Shown piece by piece: positions 1 through 6,308 of a DNA stretch of 9,699 nt (positions are counted from its first letter, which is position 1; every line of letters begins with the position of its first letter). The translations under genes were made by a program, and so were the position numbers. The notes below the pieces were generated by a model. It had not been told where the DNA came from. It saw only the letters and a list, made by a program, of their open reading frames with translations, and did no database searches. Source of the stretch: Desulfobacteraceae bacterium (GTDB lineage Bacteria; Desulfobacterota; Desulfobacteria; Desulfobacterales; Desulfobacteraceae); contig PIVQ01000234.1 of assembly GCA_003354055.1 (NCBI GenBank), positions 1 through 9,699 on the forward strand, written 5' to 3'.

Positions 1-1429
1 CATTTTTATCCATTTTTTTCCGATAAGCACGATCAGATGCCATGGCATCGTAGCAGTCTGCCACGGCCATAATTCTGGCAAGCTTTGGTATTTGCTCACC
101 GGCAAGACCGTCAGGATAGCCTTTTCCGTCATACCGTTCATGGTGATGACGTATGATTTCCATTTCCCTGTCCCAAAGCCCCAGTTTGCTGATAATGTCT
201 GCACCGATAACCGGATGTTCCTTGATCTTCTCATACTCGTCAGCAGTGAGACGCCCCGGCTTGAGAAGAATATCGTCACGGATGCCTATCTTGCCGATAT
301 CATGAAGGCTGCCTGCAAAATTAATTACATCCAGTTCCTCTTCAGAGCAGCCCATTTCTCCTGCAATCATATGGGCATATTTGGCCACGCGGGTGGAATG
401 CCTTTGGGTATAAAGGTCACGCACTTCAAGGGCGGTTACAAAGGCATAAAGTGTCGAGAACAAATTCTCATAGATATTTTCATACAGGGCAATATTTTCA
501 ATGGCCGAGGCTGCCTTCTGGGTGATGAAATTCATGTAATAGATGTCTTTTTCACTGAAAAAACAATCTTCACGGAAAATAAACGCAGAGGCGACTCCGA
601 AAATTTTATCCCTGATCTTCAGGGGAACCACCATCAAAGATCGAATGGGATCGCCCAATGCGGCGTTATTTTTAGAATCAGCAATCAAACACGGATTGTT
701 ATCCGTCTCCAAAGAATCTATAATATAGGCCTTTGCCCGGTCCGTGATATCCCGTCCATAGGCTTCGAGGATCTCATCGGTCTGGAAATCCGAACTGGAT
801 TTGGCTACAAGCACCAGGGAGGCTTCCTGCTCCGAATAGATATGAAAGAACACCTTGTCTGCGTTGAGTTCTTCTACGCCTAAATCCACGACCTTGTTAA
901 AAATACCGTAGCTGGAATCCGTGGCGGCAAAATCCTCCATCACGCGATTCAGCGTATTAACCTCTTCCACCCGTTGAAGCAATTCAACGTTCAATTGCCG
1001 CAACCGCTCCTGCCGTTCCACCTCTTCCTTGAGGATGAGGTTTTCCACAAATAACTCCCGCTCCCGTAAGATGCGTTTCAGGGTGAGTTCCATCTGTTCC
1101 AGATTGACAGGTTTGATTAAATAGTCCACAACCCCGTTTTTAAGGGTCTGGATGGAATTTTCAAGGGAAGGATACCCTGTCATAACGACAACAGGCAGGG
1201 TGCTTTCAATGAGGCGCACCCTCTCGGCCAGCTCAAGCCCGTCCATGACAGGCATATTGATATCGGTAAAAATACAGCCGATTTTTACACGGTTAATGAT
1301 TTCCAGAGCCTCGACCCCGTTACCGGCAGTATAGACCTCATAACCTTTTCTTTGAAAGTACCCTTCCGTGACATCCAGAATACCCTCTTCATCATCCACA
1401 ACCAGAATCTTAATTGTATCCTTGTCCAT
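1..1429 (-). CDS. Response regulator with GAF and HD-GYP domains (3' end cut off)
   Basis: The product is a two-component response regulator whose output is an HD-GYP domain, the family that hydrolyses cyclic di-GMP. Reading leftward from ATG at 1429 gives 476 codons without a stop, running out of the window. Residues 1-120 are a receiver domain: acidic pair D12/D13, phospho-acceptor D56 in FTDINMP, T84 and K106 in the KPV motif. Residues about 110-160 are charged and heptad-like, a probable coiled coil. Residues about 165-320 look like a GAF sensor domain. From about 325 comes HD-GYP, with H376/D377 in LHDIGKIG, a following KEHPVIGAD histidine, HHHERYDG, and G437-Y438-P439, so the catalytic motifs are intact. 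The frame leaves the window shortly after SDRAYRKK, so probably only the last helices are missing. The RBS is weak (AGG about 9 bases upstream). No sensor kinase is adjacent in the window. Family is secure; the GAF ligand is unknown. Confidence 0.93.
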   Translation of the reverse strand, partial: MDKDTIKILVVDDEEGILDVTEGYFQRKGYEVYTAGNGVEALEIINRVKIGCIFTDINMPVMDGLELAERVRLIESTLPVVVMTGYPSLENSIQTLKNGVVDYLIKPVNLEQMELTLKRILRERELFVENLILKEEVERQERLRQLNVELLQRVEEVNTLNRVMEDFAATDSSYGIFNKVVDLGVEELNADKVFFHIYSEQEASLVLVAKSSSDFQTDEILEAYGRDITDRAKAYIIDSLETDNNPCLIADSKNNAALGDPIRSLMVVPLKIRDKIFGVASAFIFREDCFFSEKDIYYMNFITQKAASAIENIALYENIYENLFSTLYAFVTALEVRDLYTQRHSTRVAKYAHMIAGEMGCSEEELDVINFAGSLHDIGKIGIRDDILLKPGRLTADEYEKIKEHPVIGADIISKLGLWDREMEIIRHHHERYDGKGYPDGLAGEQIPKLARIMAVADCYDAMASDRAYRKKMDKN

Positions 1430-1447
1430 CCACGTAAACCTGTTTGT

Positions 1448-1473
1448 TAAGCGGTCCTGTAAGCCGTCCTGTA
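1448..1473. repeat. Tandem 12-bp repeat upstream of the HD-GYP gene
   Basis: TAAGCGGTCCTG is followed directly by TAAGCCGTCCTG and then TA, giving two copies with one mismatch. The repeat lies 19 bases upstream of the response-regulator start, in its probable leader. On the minus strand a TATTAT hexamer (1478 to 1473) directly precedes it and could be a -10 box, but I find no convincing -35. It may be a regulator-binding site or a chance duplication; function is not shown. Confidence 0.5.
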
Positions 1474-1588
1474 TAATAGGATAAATGTATATGAAACCTT
1501 ATTTTTTAGCAACAAAAATCAAACTGCTTTCGAAACCCGACAATAAGAATATAATTCTCTCACAACACCTTTTTATATCATAAGATTC

Positions 1589-1617
1589 TTGACAAGATAA
1601 CAAGTCATGAATATTTT
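1589..1617 (+). promoter_or_regulatory. Candidate sigma70 promoter for the Lrp/AsnC gene
   Basis: A perfect TTGACA (1589-1594) is followed after 17 bases by TATTTT (1612-1617, four of six consensus positions). Transcription would begin near 1624, leaving a leader of about 38 bases before the ATG at 1662. The surrounding DNA is AT-rich, as expected for a promoter and for Lrp-type binding. The call rests on sequence match alone. Confidence 0.55.
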
Positions 1618-1661
1618 ACACTCATATTTAACTTTTAACATATATTACATATTGCTCACCT

Positions 1662-2120
1662 ATGGATAAAACAGACCTTGAAATACTGAAAATCCTCCAA
1701 AAAAAGGCCAGAATCCCCAATGTGGAGGTTGCCAGAACCATTGGCATGGCCCCTTCCGCCATCCTTGAACGGATTAAAAAGCTTGAAGCCAGGGGCGTAA
1801 TCCAGGGATATGAAGTCCGGCTGAACCCTGAAATGTTCCACTGCGCCATGACTGCTTTTATTGACATCCAGGTTTTTTCTCCCTCCCTGATTCAGGATAC
1901 CGGAAAACAACTTTCAGAAATAGAACAGGTTCAGGAAGTCCATTACCTTGCCGGTGGAGACACCCTGATGGCCAAAGTAAAAACCTCCGGAAACAAGGAA
2001 CTTGCATCTGTCATACGTGAACGGATTGCATGCATAGATGCCATCAAGACCACCCGGACATCCATCGCCCTTTCCACCTTTAAAGAAAGTGCAAAAATCA
2101 AGCTTCCGGACCAGATCTGA
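1662..2120 (+). CDS. Lrp/AsnC family transcriptional regulator
   Basis: A 152-residue DNA-binding regulator, the usual length for the Lrp/AsnC family. Residues 1-60 form the N-terminal winged-helix region, beginning DKTDLEILKILQ; the recognition helix falls within IGMAPSAILERIKKLEARG. Residues about 65-145 match the RAM ligand-binding and oligomerisation domain, including AGGD at 97-100, the usual turn for effector contact. Members sense amino acids or related metabolites and often act on themselves and on a neighbour. The gene ends 30 bp before the decarboxylase on the same strand, so the two are probably co-transcribed and an effector such as lysine or diaminopimelate is a reasonable guess, not shown. 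No Shine-Dalgarno sequence is evident before the ATG, so translation may be weak. Confidence 0.92.
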   Translation: MDKTDLEILKILQKKARIPNVEVARTIGMAPSAILERIKKLEARGVIQGYEVRLNPEMFHCAMTAFIDIQVFSPSLIQDTGKQLSEIEQVQEVHYLAGGDTLMAKVKTSGNKELASVIRERIACIDAIKTTRTSIALSTFKESAKIKLPDQI

Positions 2121-2150
2121 TCCGGCAGGCCGTTAATAAGGAAATATCCC

Positions 2151-3404
2151 ATGCCCATGTCAATTGACTTTAAACAACAACTTACCCCTATTTTACCGGA
2201 TATTGTCGATGCGTTCGGCACCCCGTTTCATATCTATGACGAAACCGGTATTTTAGAGACCTGCGACCGACTGAATCAGGCCTTTGATACCATAAACGGA
2301 TTCAAAGAATTTTTTGCGGTCAAAGCCCTTCCAAACCCCACCATCATGGGGTTGCTCAAATCAAAAGGATTTGGCTTTGACTGTTCATCCGTGCCTGAGC
2401 TCACCCTGTCCCGCGGCGTCAGCAGCAAGGGAGATGATCTCATGTTCACCTCCAACAATACCAGCGAAGAGCAGTTTCAGACTGCTCTGGACCAGGACTG
2501 CATTATCAACCTGGATGATATTTCCCTGCTCCCCAAACTTCCGGTAATTCCGGAACTGATATGCTTCAGATACAACCCGGGGGCAAAACGGAGCGGCAAC
2601 ATTATCATCGGCAACCCCGTTGAATCCAAATACGGTATCAGTCACGACCAGGTTCTTGAGGCATATGAGAAGGCCAAAGATATGGGTGTCAAGCGATTCG
2701 GGATCCATACAATGCTGGCATCCAACGAACTCAACTATAAATATATGATCGATACCGCAGATATGCTTCTCGGGCTGATCCAGGAAATCCACGATAAATT
2801 AAGCATCCGCTTTGAGTTCATTAACATCGGCGGCGGCATAGGGATTCCATATACCCCGGATGCCCCGACATTTGATATAAAGGCCATGGCACAGGGAATT
2901 GTTCAATCCTTTGAGACATTTGAAGCCAAAAACAGCTGGGCGCCAAGGCTTTACATGGAAAGCGGACGCTTCATAACCGGCCCCCACGGCGTACTGGCCA
3001 CCTCTGTGATCAACCACAAGGAAATTTACAGAAAATACGTGGGAGTGGATGCCTCAATGTCCTCCCTGATGCGGCCGGGAATGTATGATGCCTACCACCA
3101 TATCCATATCAACGGAAGAGAAGACAGCCTTCCCTTGAAGACTGTAGATGTGGTCGGTGCCCTGTGCGAGAATAACGACAAATTTGCCGTCCAGAGAGAA
3201 CTGCCCGAAACGAGGGAAGGAGACATCCTGGTTATTCACGACACAGGTGCCCACGGCCATGCCATGGGATTTAACTACAACGGTCATCTGCGGCCCAAGG
3301 AATTGCTTCTCAGATCCGATTCAACCGTTGAACTAATCCGGCGGGCAGAGACGATGGATGATTATTTTGCAACCCTGGATTTTGAACCCCAAAAACTGGG
3401 ATAA
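2151..3404 (+). CDS. lysA: Diaminopimelate decarboxylase-like PLP enzyme
   Basis: A fold-III, group IV PLP-dependent decarboxylase of 417 residues, closest in motifs to diaminopimelate decarboxylase, which makes L-lysine from meso-diaminopimelate in the cytoplasm. K58 in FAVKALPNP is the PLP lysine. CSSVPEL (78-84), H186, the glycine loop GGGIGIPY (227-234), ESGR (270-273), MRPGMYDAYHHI (307-318), CENND (339-343, supplying the catalytic Cys/Glu from the other subunit) and DTGAHG...NYNG (364-378) follow in family order. The Arg/Tyr of MRPxxYxAYH favours diaminopimelate over ornithine or arginine as substrate. The HIGSQ-type motif reads HTMLASNE here, and the ESGR proline is replaced, so this is a divergent branch whose substrate could differ. 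AAGGA lies 8 bases before ATG 2151; a second ATG at 2157 is possible. No other lysine genes are near; the partner is the upstream Lrp regulator. Confidence 0.83.
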   Translation: MPMSIDFKQQLTPILPDIVDAFGTPFHIYDETGILETCDRLNQAFDTINGFKEFFAVKALPNPTIMGLLKSKGFGFDCSSVPELTLSRGVSSKGDDLMFTSNNTSEEQFQTALDQDCIINLDDISLLPKLPVIPELICFRYNPGAKRSGNIIIGNPVESKYGISHDQVLEAYEKAKDMGVKRFGIHTMLASNELNYKYMIDTADMLLGLIQEIHDKLSIRFEFINIGGGIGIPYTPDAPTFDIKAMAQGIVQSFETFEAKNSWAPRLYMESGRFITGPHGVLATSVINHKEIYRKYVGVDASMSSLMRPGMYDAYHHIHINGREDSLPLKTVDVVGALCENNDKFAVQRELPETREGDILVIHDTGAHGHAMGFNYNGHLRPKELLLRSDSTVELIRRAETMDDYFATLDFEPQKLG

Positions 3405-3421
3405 GGATCGGCTCCAAAATT

Positions 3422-3505
3422 ACTTGATCTTTTGTTTTCAGAATACCCAGTCCTTTAAGGGGTTTTGGAAACAAGTTTCTGCCCTTCAGGGTATTTAGAT
3501 CAAGT
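3422..3505. repeat. Nested inverted repeat between lysA-like gene and cutA
   Basis: Three or four inverted arms lie one inside another. ACTTGATC (3422-3429) pairs with GATCAAGT (3498-3505); AATACCC (3442-3448) with GGGTATT (3489-3495); AAGGG (3457-3461) with CCCTT (3482-3486); GAAAC/GTTTC (3468-3479) forms the tip. The left side has a 12-base bulge between the first two arms. On the plus strand the outer arm is followed by TGTTTT, so it could work as a transcription terminator for the upstream gene or as a structured leader for cutA. It could also be a small dispersed repeat. The pairing is seen; the role is not. Confidence 0.5.
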
Positions 3506-3553
3506 TGTTTTGTAACGATTCCTAAGAGCCCGGGATAGAACAACGGAGGAGCC

Positions 3554-3865
3554 ATGAGCTATTGTATGATATTGGTCACCTGTTTTAACGAGTCAGATGC
3601 CAGACGACTGGCATCTGACCTGGTGCAGAACAAAATGGCGGCCTGCGTCCAGATCCACCCGGTAACCAGCATCTATACCTGGGAAGACCAAGTCCATACA
3701 GATCCTGAATTCAGACTGATGATAAAAACAAAATCTTCGAATTACAAAGAGGTAGAAGCCTTTATTCTGGAACGACACGACTATGAGGTACCCCAGATCG
3801 TTCAGGTACCCATTGAAAACGGCCTGACATCCTACCTGAACTGGATAGACGAGAATACAAAATAA
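3554..3865 (+). CDS. cutA: Divalent-cation tolerance protein CutA1
   Basis: A 103-residue protein of the CutA1 family, small trimeric proteins with a ferredoxin-like fold linked to copper and other divalent-metal tolerance; the exact biochemical role is unsettled. The family signature is complete and in order: MILVTCFNESDARRLA at the N terminus, AACVQI (29-34, with the conserved Cys31), SIYTWEDQV (39-47), EFRLMIKTK (52-60), and HDYEVPQIVQVPI (75-87), followed by the closing YLNWI. Length is typical for the short bacterial form without an N-terminal extension. GGAGG at 3545-3549 sits 4 bases before the ATG and supports this start. It lies 149 bp after the decarboxylase with a structured repeat between, so it may be a separate transcription unit. 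It converges on the leftward gene ending at 3914. Confidence 0.95.
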   Translation: MSYCMILVTCFNESDARRLASDLVQNKMAACVQIHPVTSIYTWEDQVHTDPEFRLMIKTKSSNYKEVEAFILERHDYEVPQIVQVPIENGLTSYLNWIDENTK

Positions 3866-3883
3866 AGTTAGGCCCGGCCCAAT

Positions 3884-3906
3884 AACAGGCAAGCTGACAG
3901 GCAAGC
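3884..3906. repeat. Short direct repeat in a convergent intergenic gap
   Basis: ACAGGCAAGC occurs at 3884-3893 and again at 3897-3906, with three bases between the copies. The gap (3866-3913) separates two convergent genes. I see no clean hairpin with a T-run here, so no terminator is called; the repeat may be accidental slippage. Confidence 0.4.
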
Positions 3907-3913
3907 GAATAGA

Positions 3914-4789
3914 TCAGGCAAATTTCTTATCCACAAAATTTCGGGCTTTTTCAGGATCTTCGCCCCGGCACCGTCCTTTTTCAAGGGCATATTGGAGTGC
4001 CTTGGCCTGATCTTTGTCCAGCACCGCAAGCCACATCAATCCGGCCAGCGCACCCATGCCATCCGGATTCAACTCCCGGGCCTTTAAAAAAGCTGTGCCT
4101 GCACGATTATAGTCTTCATTCTTGTACAGCCCCCACCCCACAAGATCCTGAACAAGATAGGATTCCGGACAACTCTCAACAGCCCGGTCAAAATATTCCA
4201 TATCAATCGATTGAACTCCGGCATCTACATAGCTCAGGTAAAGGGCTTCCAGCGCCCGACCAAGATAGTCCAGCCCCTGAAGGCTGATCTGCTCCGGCCA
4301 GATTCCTGTGTCTCTGCCGTCAAACCCCAGGTCGCAGTGGTCCAACCAGTCAAAGAAGCGCTCACGAAATCCCATAAGCCTGTCATCAAACGCCAGAGTA
4401 AACGTTTCCCGGACAGACACGCCATCACGGGTATCATGAAGCACCACGTCTATCGTAACGCCGTCCTGACCCGAACCAAGTCCATAGGTACCTTCAAGCC
4501 AGAACCTTACCTTTTCCCGGTTGCCCAAACCCTGGATATCTTCATAGGGGGAATTTCCCCGACAATACTCTGCAAGCCCTTTAGCATCGGGAAAGATATT
4601 CTTCACCCGCCAGCCGAACCAACATTCCAAAAATCTCTTATGGAGGCAGAAAAGATTGCCCAAAAGGAAATGGACACCAAGGCCGATTCCGTCCTGATCT
4701 TCATCCCGGACCTGGCCCTCTGCCGGCTGAAACGGCATGACAATGAGCTTATCCCTGCCCGCCCCTGCCCTTATCGTATTACCGGCCAT
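3914..4789 (-). CDS. Hypothetical protein with C-terminal TPR-like helices
   Basis: A 291-residue protein I cannot assign to a named family. There is no signal peptide, so it is probably cytoplasmic unless the start is wrong. The N-terminal part (about 14-145) has an IVMPFQP strand, a GIGLGVHFLLGNLF helix, a KGLAEYCRG segment, a VRFWLEGTYGLG strand and a TIDVVLHDTRDG segment. This order recalls the TolB-N/FlgO-like domain found ahead of TPRs in adenylate cyclase-type proteins; that comparison is inference. Residues about 170-285 are helical, with one clear TPR at about 211-244 (LVGWGLYKNEDYNRAGTAFLKARELNPD). Composition is rich in Trp, Cys and Asp. It starts 9 bp after the lipoprotein stop with GGGGCGG upstream, so the two are almost certainly co-transcribed and could work together at the envelope. 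Confidence 0.8.
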   Translation of the reverse strand: MAGNTIRAGAGRDKLIVMPFQPAEGQVRDEDQDGIGLGVHFLLGNLFCLHKRFLECWFGWRVKNIFPDAKGLAEYCRGNSPYEDIQGLGNREKVRFWLEGTYGLGSGQDGVTIDVVLHDTRDGVSVRETFTLAFDDRLMGFRERFFDWLDHCDLGFDGRDTGIWPEQISLQGLDYLGRALEALYLSYVDAGVQSIDMEYFDRAVESCPESYLVQDLVGWGLYKNEDYNRAGTAFLKARELNPDGMGALAGLMWLAVLDKDQAKALQYALEKGRCRGEDPEKARNFVDKKFA

Positions 4790-4798
4790 TTCCGCCCC

Positions 4799-5419
4799 TT
4801 AAATTTTGAGTTCATTCAACGCAAGATAGGTGGCCTTTGCCATATTGTCCCTGAGATTAGCCTCAAAGACTTCTTTGTCTTCCGGCGACAATTCGTCCCA
4901 GGTTTCAGGCATGACATCCATACCCAGTTGGGAAAACCGTTCCTGCCGTTTTGTATTGATCACCCGGCTGCTGTTCGCCCGGCTCAGAGACAATTGCATG
5001 GCCACATAAGACCTGGCGGGCTGGTTCACAACAAGAAGGAACTTTCTGTCGGCAAACCCATAGGCATACATGCCCTCCATTTTAAAGACTTCCCTGGGAA
5101 CAATTTCAATGAGCATGTCTACCTGGCCCGACTTCAGTGCGGCTTTATCATCCACAATCTTGACCTGATATCCCTTGTCTTCAAGATATTGGGTCATAAC
5201 TTCAGTAAACTGGGATTTAACGGAAAGAGATTCAATACCTGCGGTTTTGTGCCGGACCACCAGAGTCTTTTTCTTGAGATAAAGCGGATGGTCGGGAAAA
5301 GAATTTAAAATGCCGAATGTTTTCGGCGTTAACTGATCCTCTGTTGAACTGCCGCCGATACAGCCGGAAACCAATGCTGCCGTTACAATAATCAATACAA
5401 AATATCCAAACCGTTTCAC
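4799..5419 (-). CDS. Putative envelope lipoprotein, function unknown
   Basis: A lipoprotein of 206 residues from a GTG start. The N terminus MKRFGYFVLIIVTAALVSGC has two basic residues, a hydrophobic core and a lipobox LVSGC, with lipidated Cys20. After a serine-rich linker the mature part is mixed alpha/beta, with a FTEVMTQYLEDKGYQV helix, a DMLIEIVPREVF strand and an acidic helical tail (ELSPEDKEVFEANL). I do not recognise the family. The frame also opens at ATG 5431, but that ATG overlaps GGAGG (5429 to 5425), which lies 5 bases before GTG 5419, so the GTG start is preferred. The residue after lipid-Cys is Ile, with Gly at +2 and +3; no Asp at +2, so outer-membrane sorting is plausible by the E. 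coli rule. It is followed after 9 bp by the TPR-like protein. Confidence 0.85.
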   Translation of the reverse strand: MKRFGYFVLIIVTAALVSGCIGGSSTEDQLTPKTFGILNSFPDHPLYLKKKTLVVRHKTAGIESLSVKSQFTEVMTQYLEDKGYQVKIVDDKAALKSGQVDMLIEIVPREVFKMEGMYAYGFADRKFLLVVNQPARSYVAMQLSLSRANSSRVINTKRQERFSQLGMDVMPETWDELSPEDKEVFEANLRDNMAKATYLALNELKI

Positions 5420-5424
5420 ACCAT

Positions 5425-5429
5425 CCTCC
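5425..5429 (-). promoter_or_regulatory. Shine-Dalgarno site deciding the lipoprotein start
   Basis: GGAGG on the minus strand, 5 bases ahead of GTG at 5419. It overlaps the upstream in-frame ATG at 5431, which itself lacks any Shine-Dalgarno sequence. A further ATG between them (5424) is out of frame and meets TGA two codons later. Confidence 0.7.
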
Positions 5430-5469
5430 ATTTAATATGTCCAGATCAGAACTGCAGAGATAAGACGAA

Positions 5470-5952
5470 TCATTGACCAAGTTTCAGGGCCAGATCCGCC
5501 ACGCGCCTGCCCAGAAATTTTCCGTTTTCAAGGGTCTTTTCATCCGGAGCCCCCACACAGGCCACTCCGTAATGTCCGGTAGCCGCCATGGGGTCCCCTG
5601 TGATCACCATACCGTAAATCATAAAGGCCTGGATAATCCCCATCATTGTTGTTTCTTTACCACCTGTGGCATCACCTGAAGTGGTAAAGGCGGCCCCGAC
5701 CTTTCCTTCCATTTTCCGGCGGGTACTGACAAAGCCGTCAAAAATCTGTTTAAGCTCAGCCGCCATACCACCGAAGTAGACCGGAGACCCGGCAACAACT
5801 CCGCCGGCTTCCAGAAAATCCTCTTTGGTGACCTCTTCACAGGTCTTCAGAACGGATTGAGCCCCGTCCGTTCCATCCACGCCGTCAGCCACAGCCTGGG
5901 CCAACGTCCTTGTATTACCACCCTTTGAAAAATAAAGTACCAATATTTTCAT
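5470..5952 (-). CDS. WrbA-like flavodoxin family protein
   Basis: A 160-residue flavodoxin-fold protein expected to bind FMN and carry out two-electron reductions, as NAD(P)H:quinone oxidoreductases or iron-sulfur flavoprotein relatives do. The phosphate-binding loop is SKGGNTRTLA (9-18) after the MKILVLYF strand. GSPVYFGGMAAELKQIFD (55-72) and the GAAFTTSGDATGGKETT loop (86-102) match the WrbA/flavodoxin-2 pattern that stacks on the isoalloxazine ring, and GHYGVACVGAPDE (126-138) matches the third loop. There are no Cys clusters for an iron-sulfur centre. It is shorter than E. coli WrbA (about 198 residues), so a general flavodoxin-family label is safest. GGAG (5961 to 5958) lies 5 bases before the ATG. 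It sits between an unrecognised small gene and the lipoprotein on the same strand, with 50-bp gaps. Confidence 0.88.
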   Translation of the reverse strand: MKILVLYFSKGGNTRTLAQAVADGVDGTDGAQSVLKTCEEVTKEDFLEAGGVVAGSPVYFGGMAAELKQIFDGFVSTRRKMEGKVGAAFTTSGDATGGKETTMMGIIQAFMIYGMVITGDPMAATGHYGVACVGAPDEKTLENGKFLGRRVADLALKLGQ

Positions 5953-6002
5953 CGTTTCTCCAAGCTAATATAATTCAATGATAAGAAAAGTTGTTTTTTA
6001 CC

Positions 6003-6263
6003 TTAACATCCTTTTGCATCCTGATGCAATTGCACACCTTCAAAATCTGATGAACATGAAAGACAATGCCCGGGCATATATTTTGACTTAATGGCCTCCC
6101 CTTTTTCAATGAGGAAATCACCCAGCCTGATCCAGACCCGGGCTTTTAAGCCGGGACGTTTTTTCTTTCCTGACTTGCGAAGCCGCTGCAACGCCGCCGC
6201 CCTTTCAAATTCCCCTTGTTTTTGTTTTGCCATTATTTCCAGAAAATAGGTATCATTTGTCAT
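6003..6263 (-). CDS. Small basic hypothetical protein with C-terminal Cys/His residues
   Basis: An 86-residue protein I do not recognise. The N-terminal half is helical and highly basic, with a KSGKKKRPGLKAR stretch at about 30-42. WIRLGDFLIEKGEAIKSKY (44-62) could be an amphipathic helix. The C-terminal tail carries H66, C67, C70, H80 and C86, spaced as HCxxC then HQDAKGC, which might bind a metal, though this fits no named zinc-finger pattern. AGGAAG (6273 to 6268) sits 4 bases before the ATG and supports translation. It lies 45 bp after the MocR gene and 50 bp before the flavodoxin, all leftward. A nucleic-acid-associated role would suit the charge, but that is only a guess. Confidence 0.7.
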   Translation of the reverse strand: MTNDTYFLEIMAKQKQGEFERAAALQRLRKSGKKKRPGLKARVWIRLGDFLIEKGEAIKSKYMPGHCLSCSSDFEGVQLHQDAKGC

Positions 6264-6308
6264 GGCTCTTCCTTTCTTGTATTTTTTCTCGGGACAGATT
6301 CTTCCTTA

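Noticed and set aside
92..883. A 263-codon rightward open frame at the left end.
   Set aside because: It is antisense to the GAF/HD-GYP part of the response regulator, whose catalytic motifs read cleanly on the minus strand.
2121..2150. A possible riboswitch or attenuator ahead of the lysA-like gene.
   Set aside because: Only 30 bases separate it from the upstream gene, too few for a lysine riboswitch, and no hairpin is seen.
4211..5308. A 365-codon rightward open frame across the lipoprotein and TPR-like genes.
   Set aside because: It lies antisense to two well-supported leftward genes, one with a lipobox and Shine-Dalgarno site. Its translation shows no domain pattern and is rich in Pro, His and Lys in the manner of antisense frames.
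6015..6028. A TGCAT-CCTG-ATGCA hairpin near the end of the small gene.
   Set aside because: It falls within codons, is short, and is not followed by a T-run, so it is not called a terminator.
6141..6158. A GC-rich hairpin (GGCTT-TT-AAGCC) that could look like a terminator.
   Set aside because: It lies inside the 86-residue coding region, has only a two-base loop and no following T-run in either direction.
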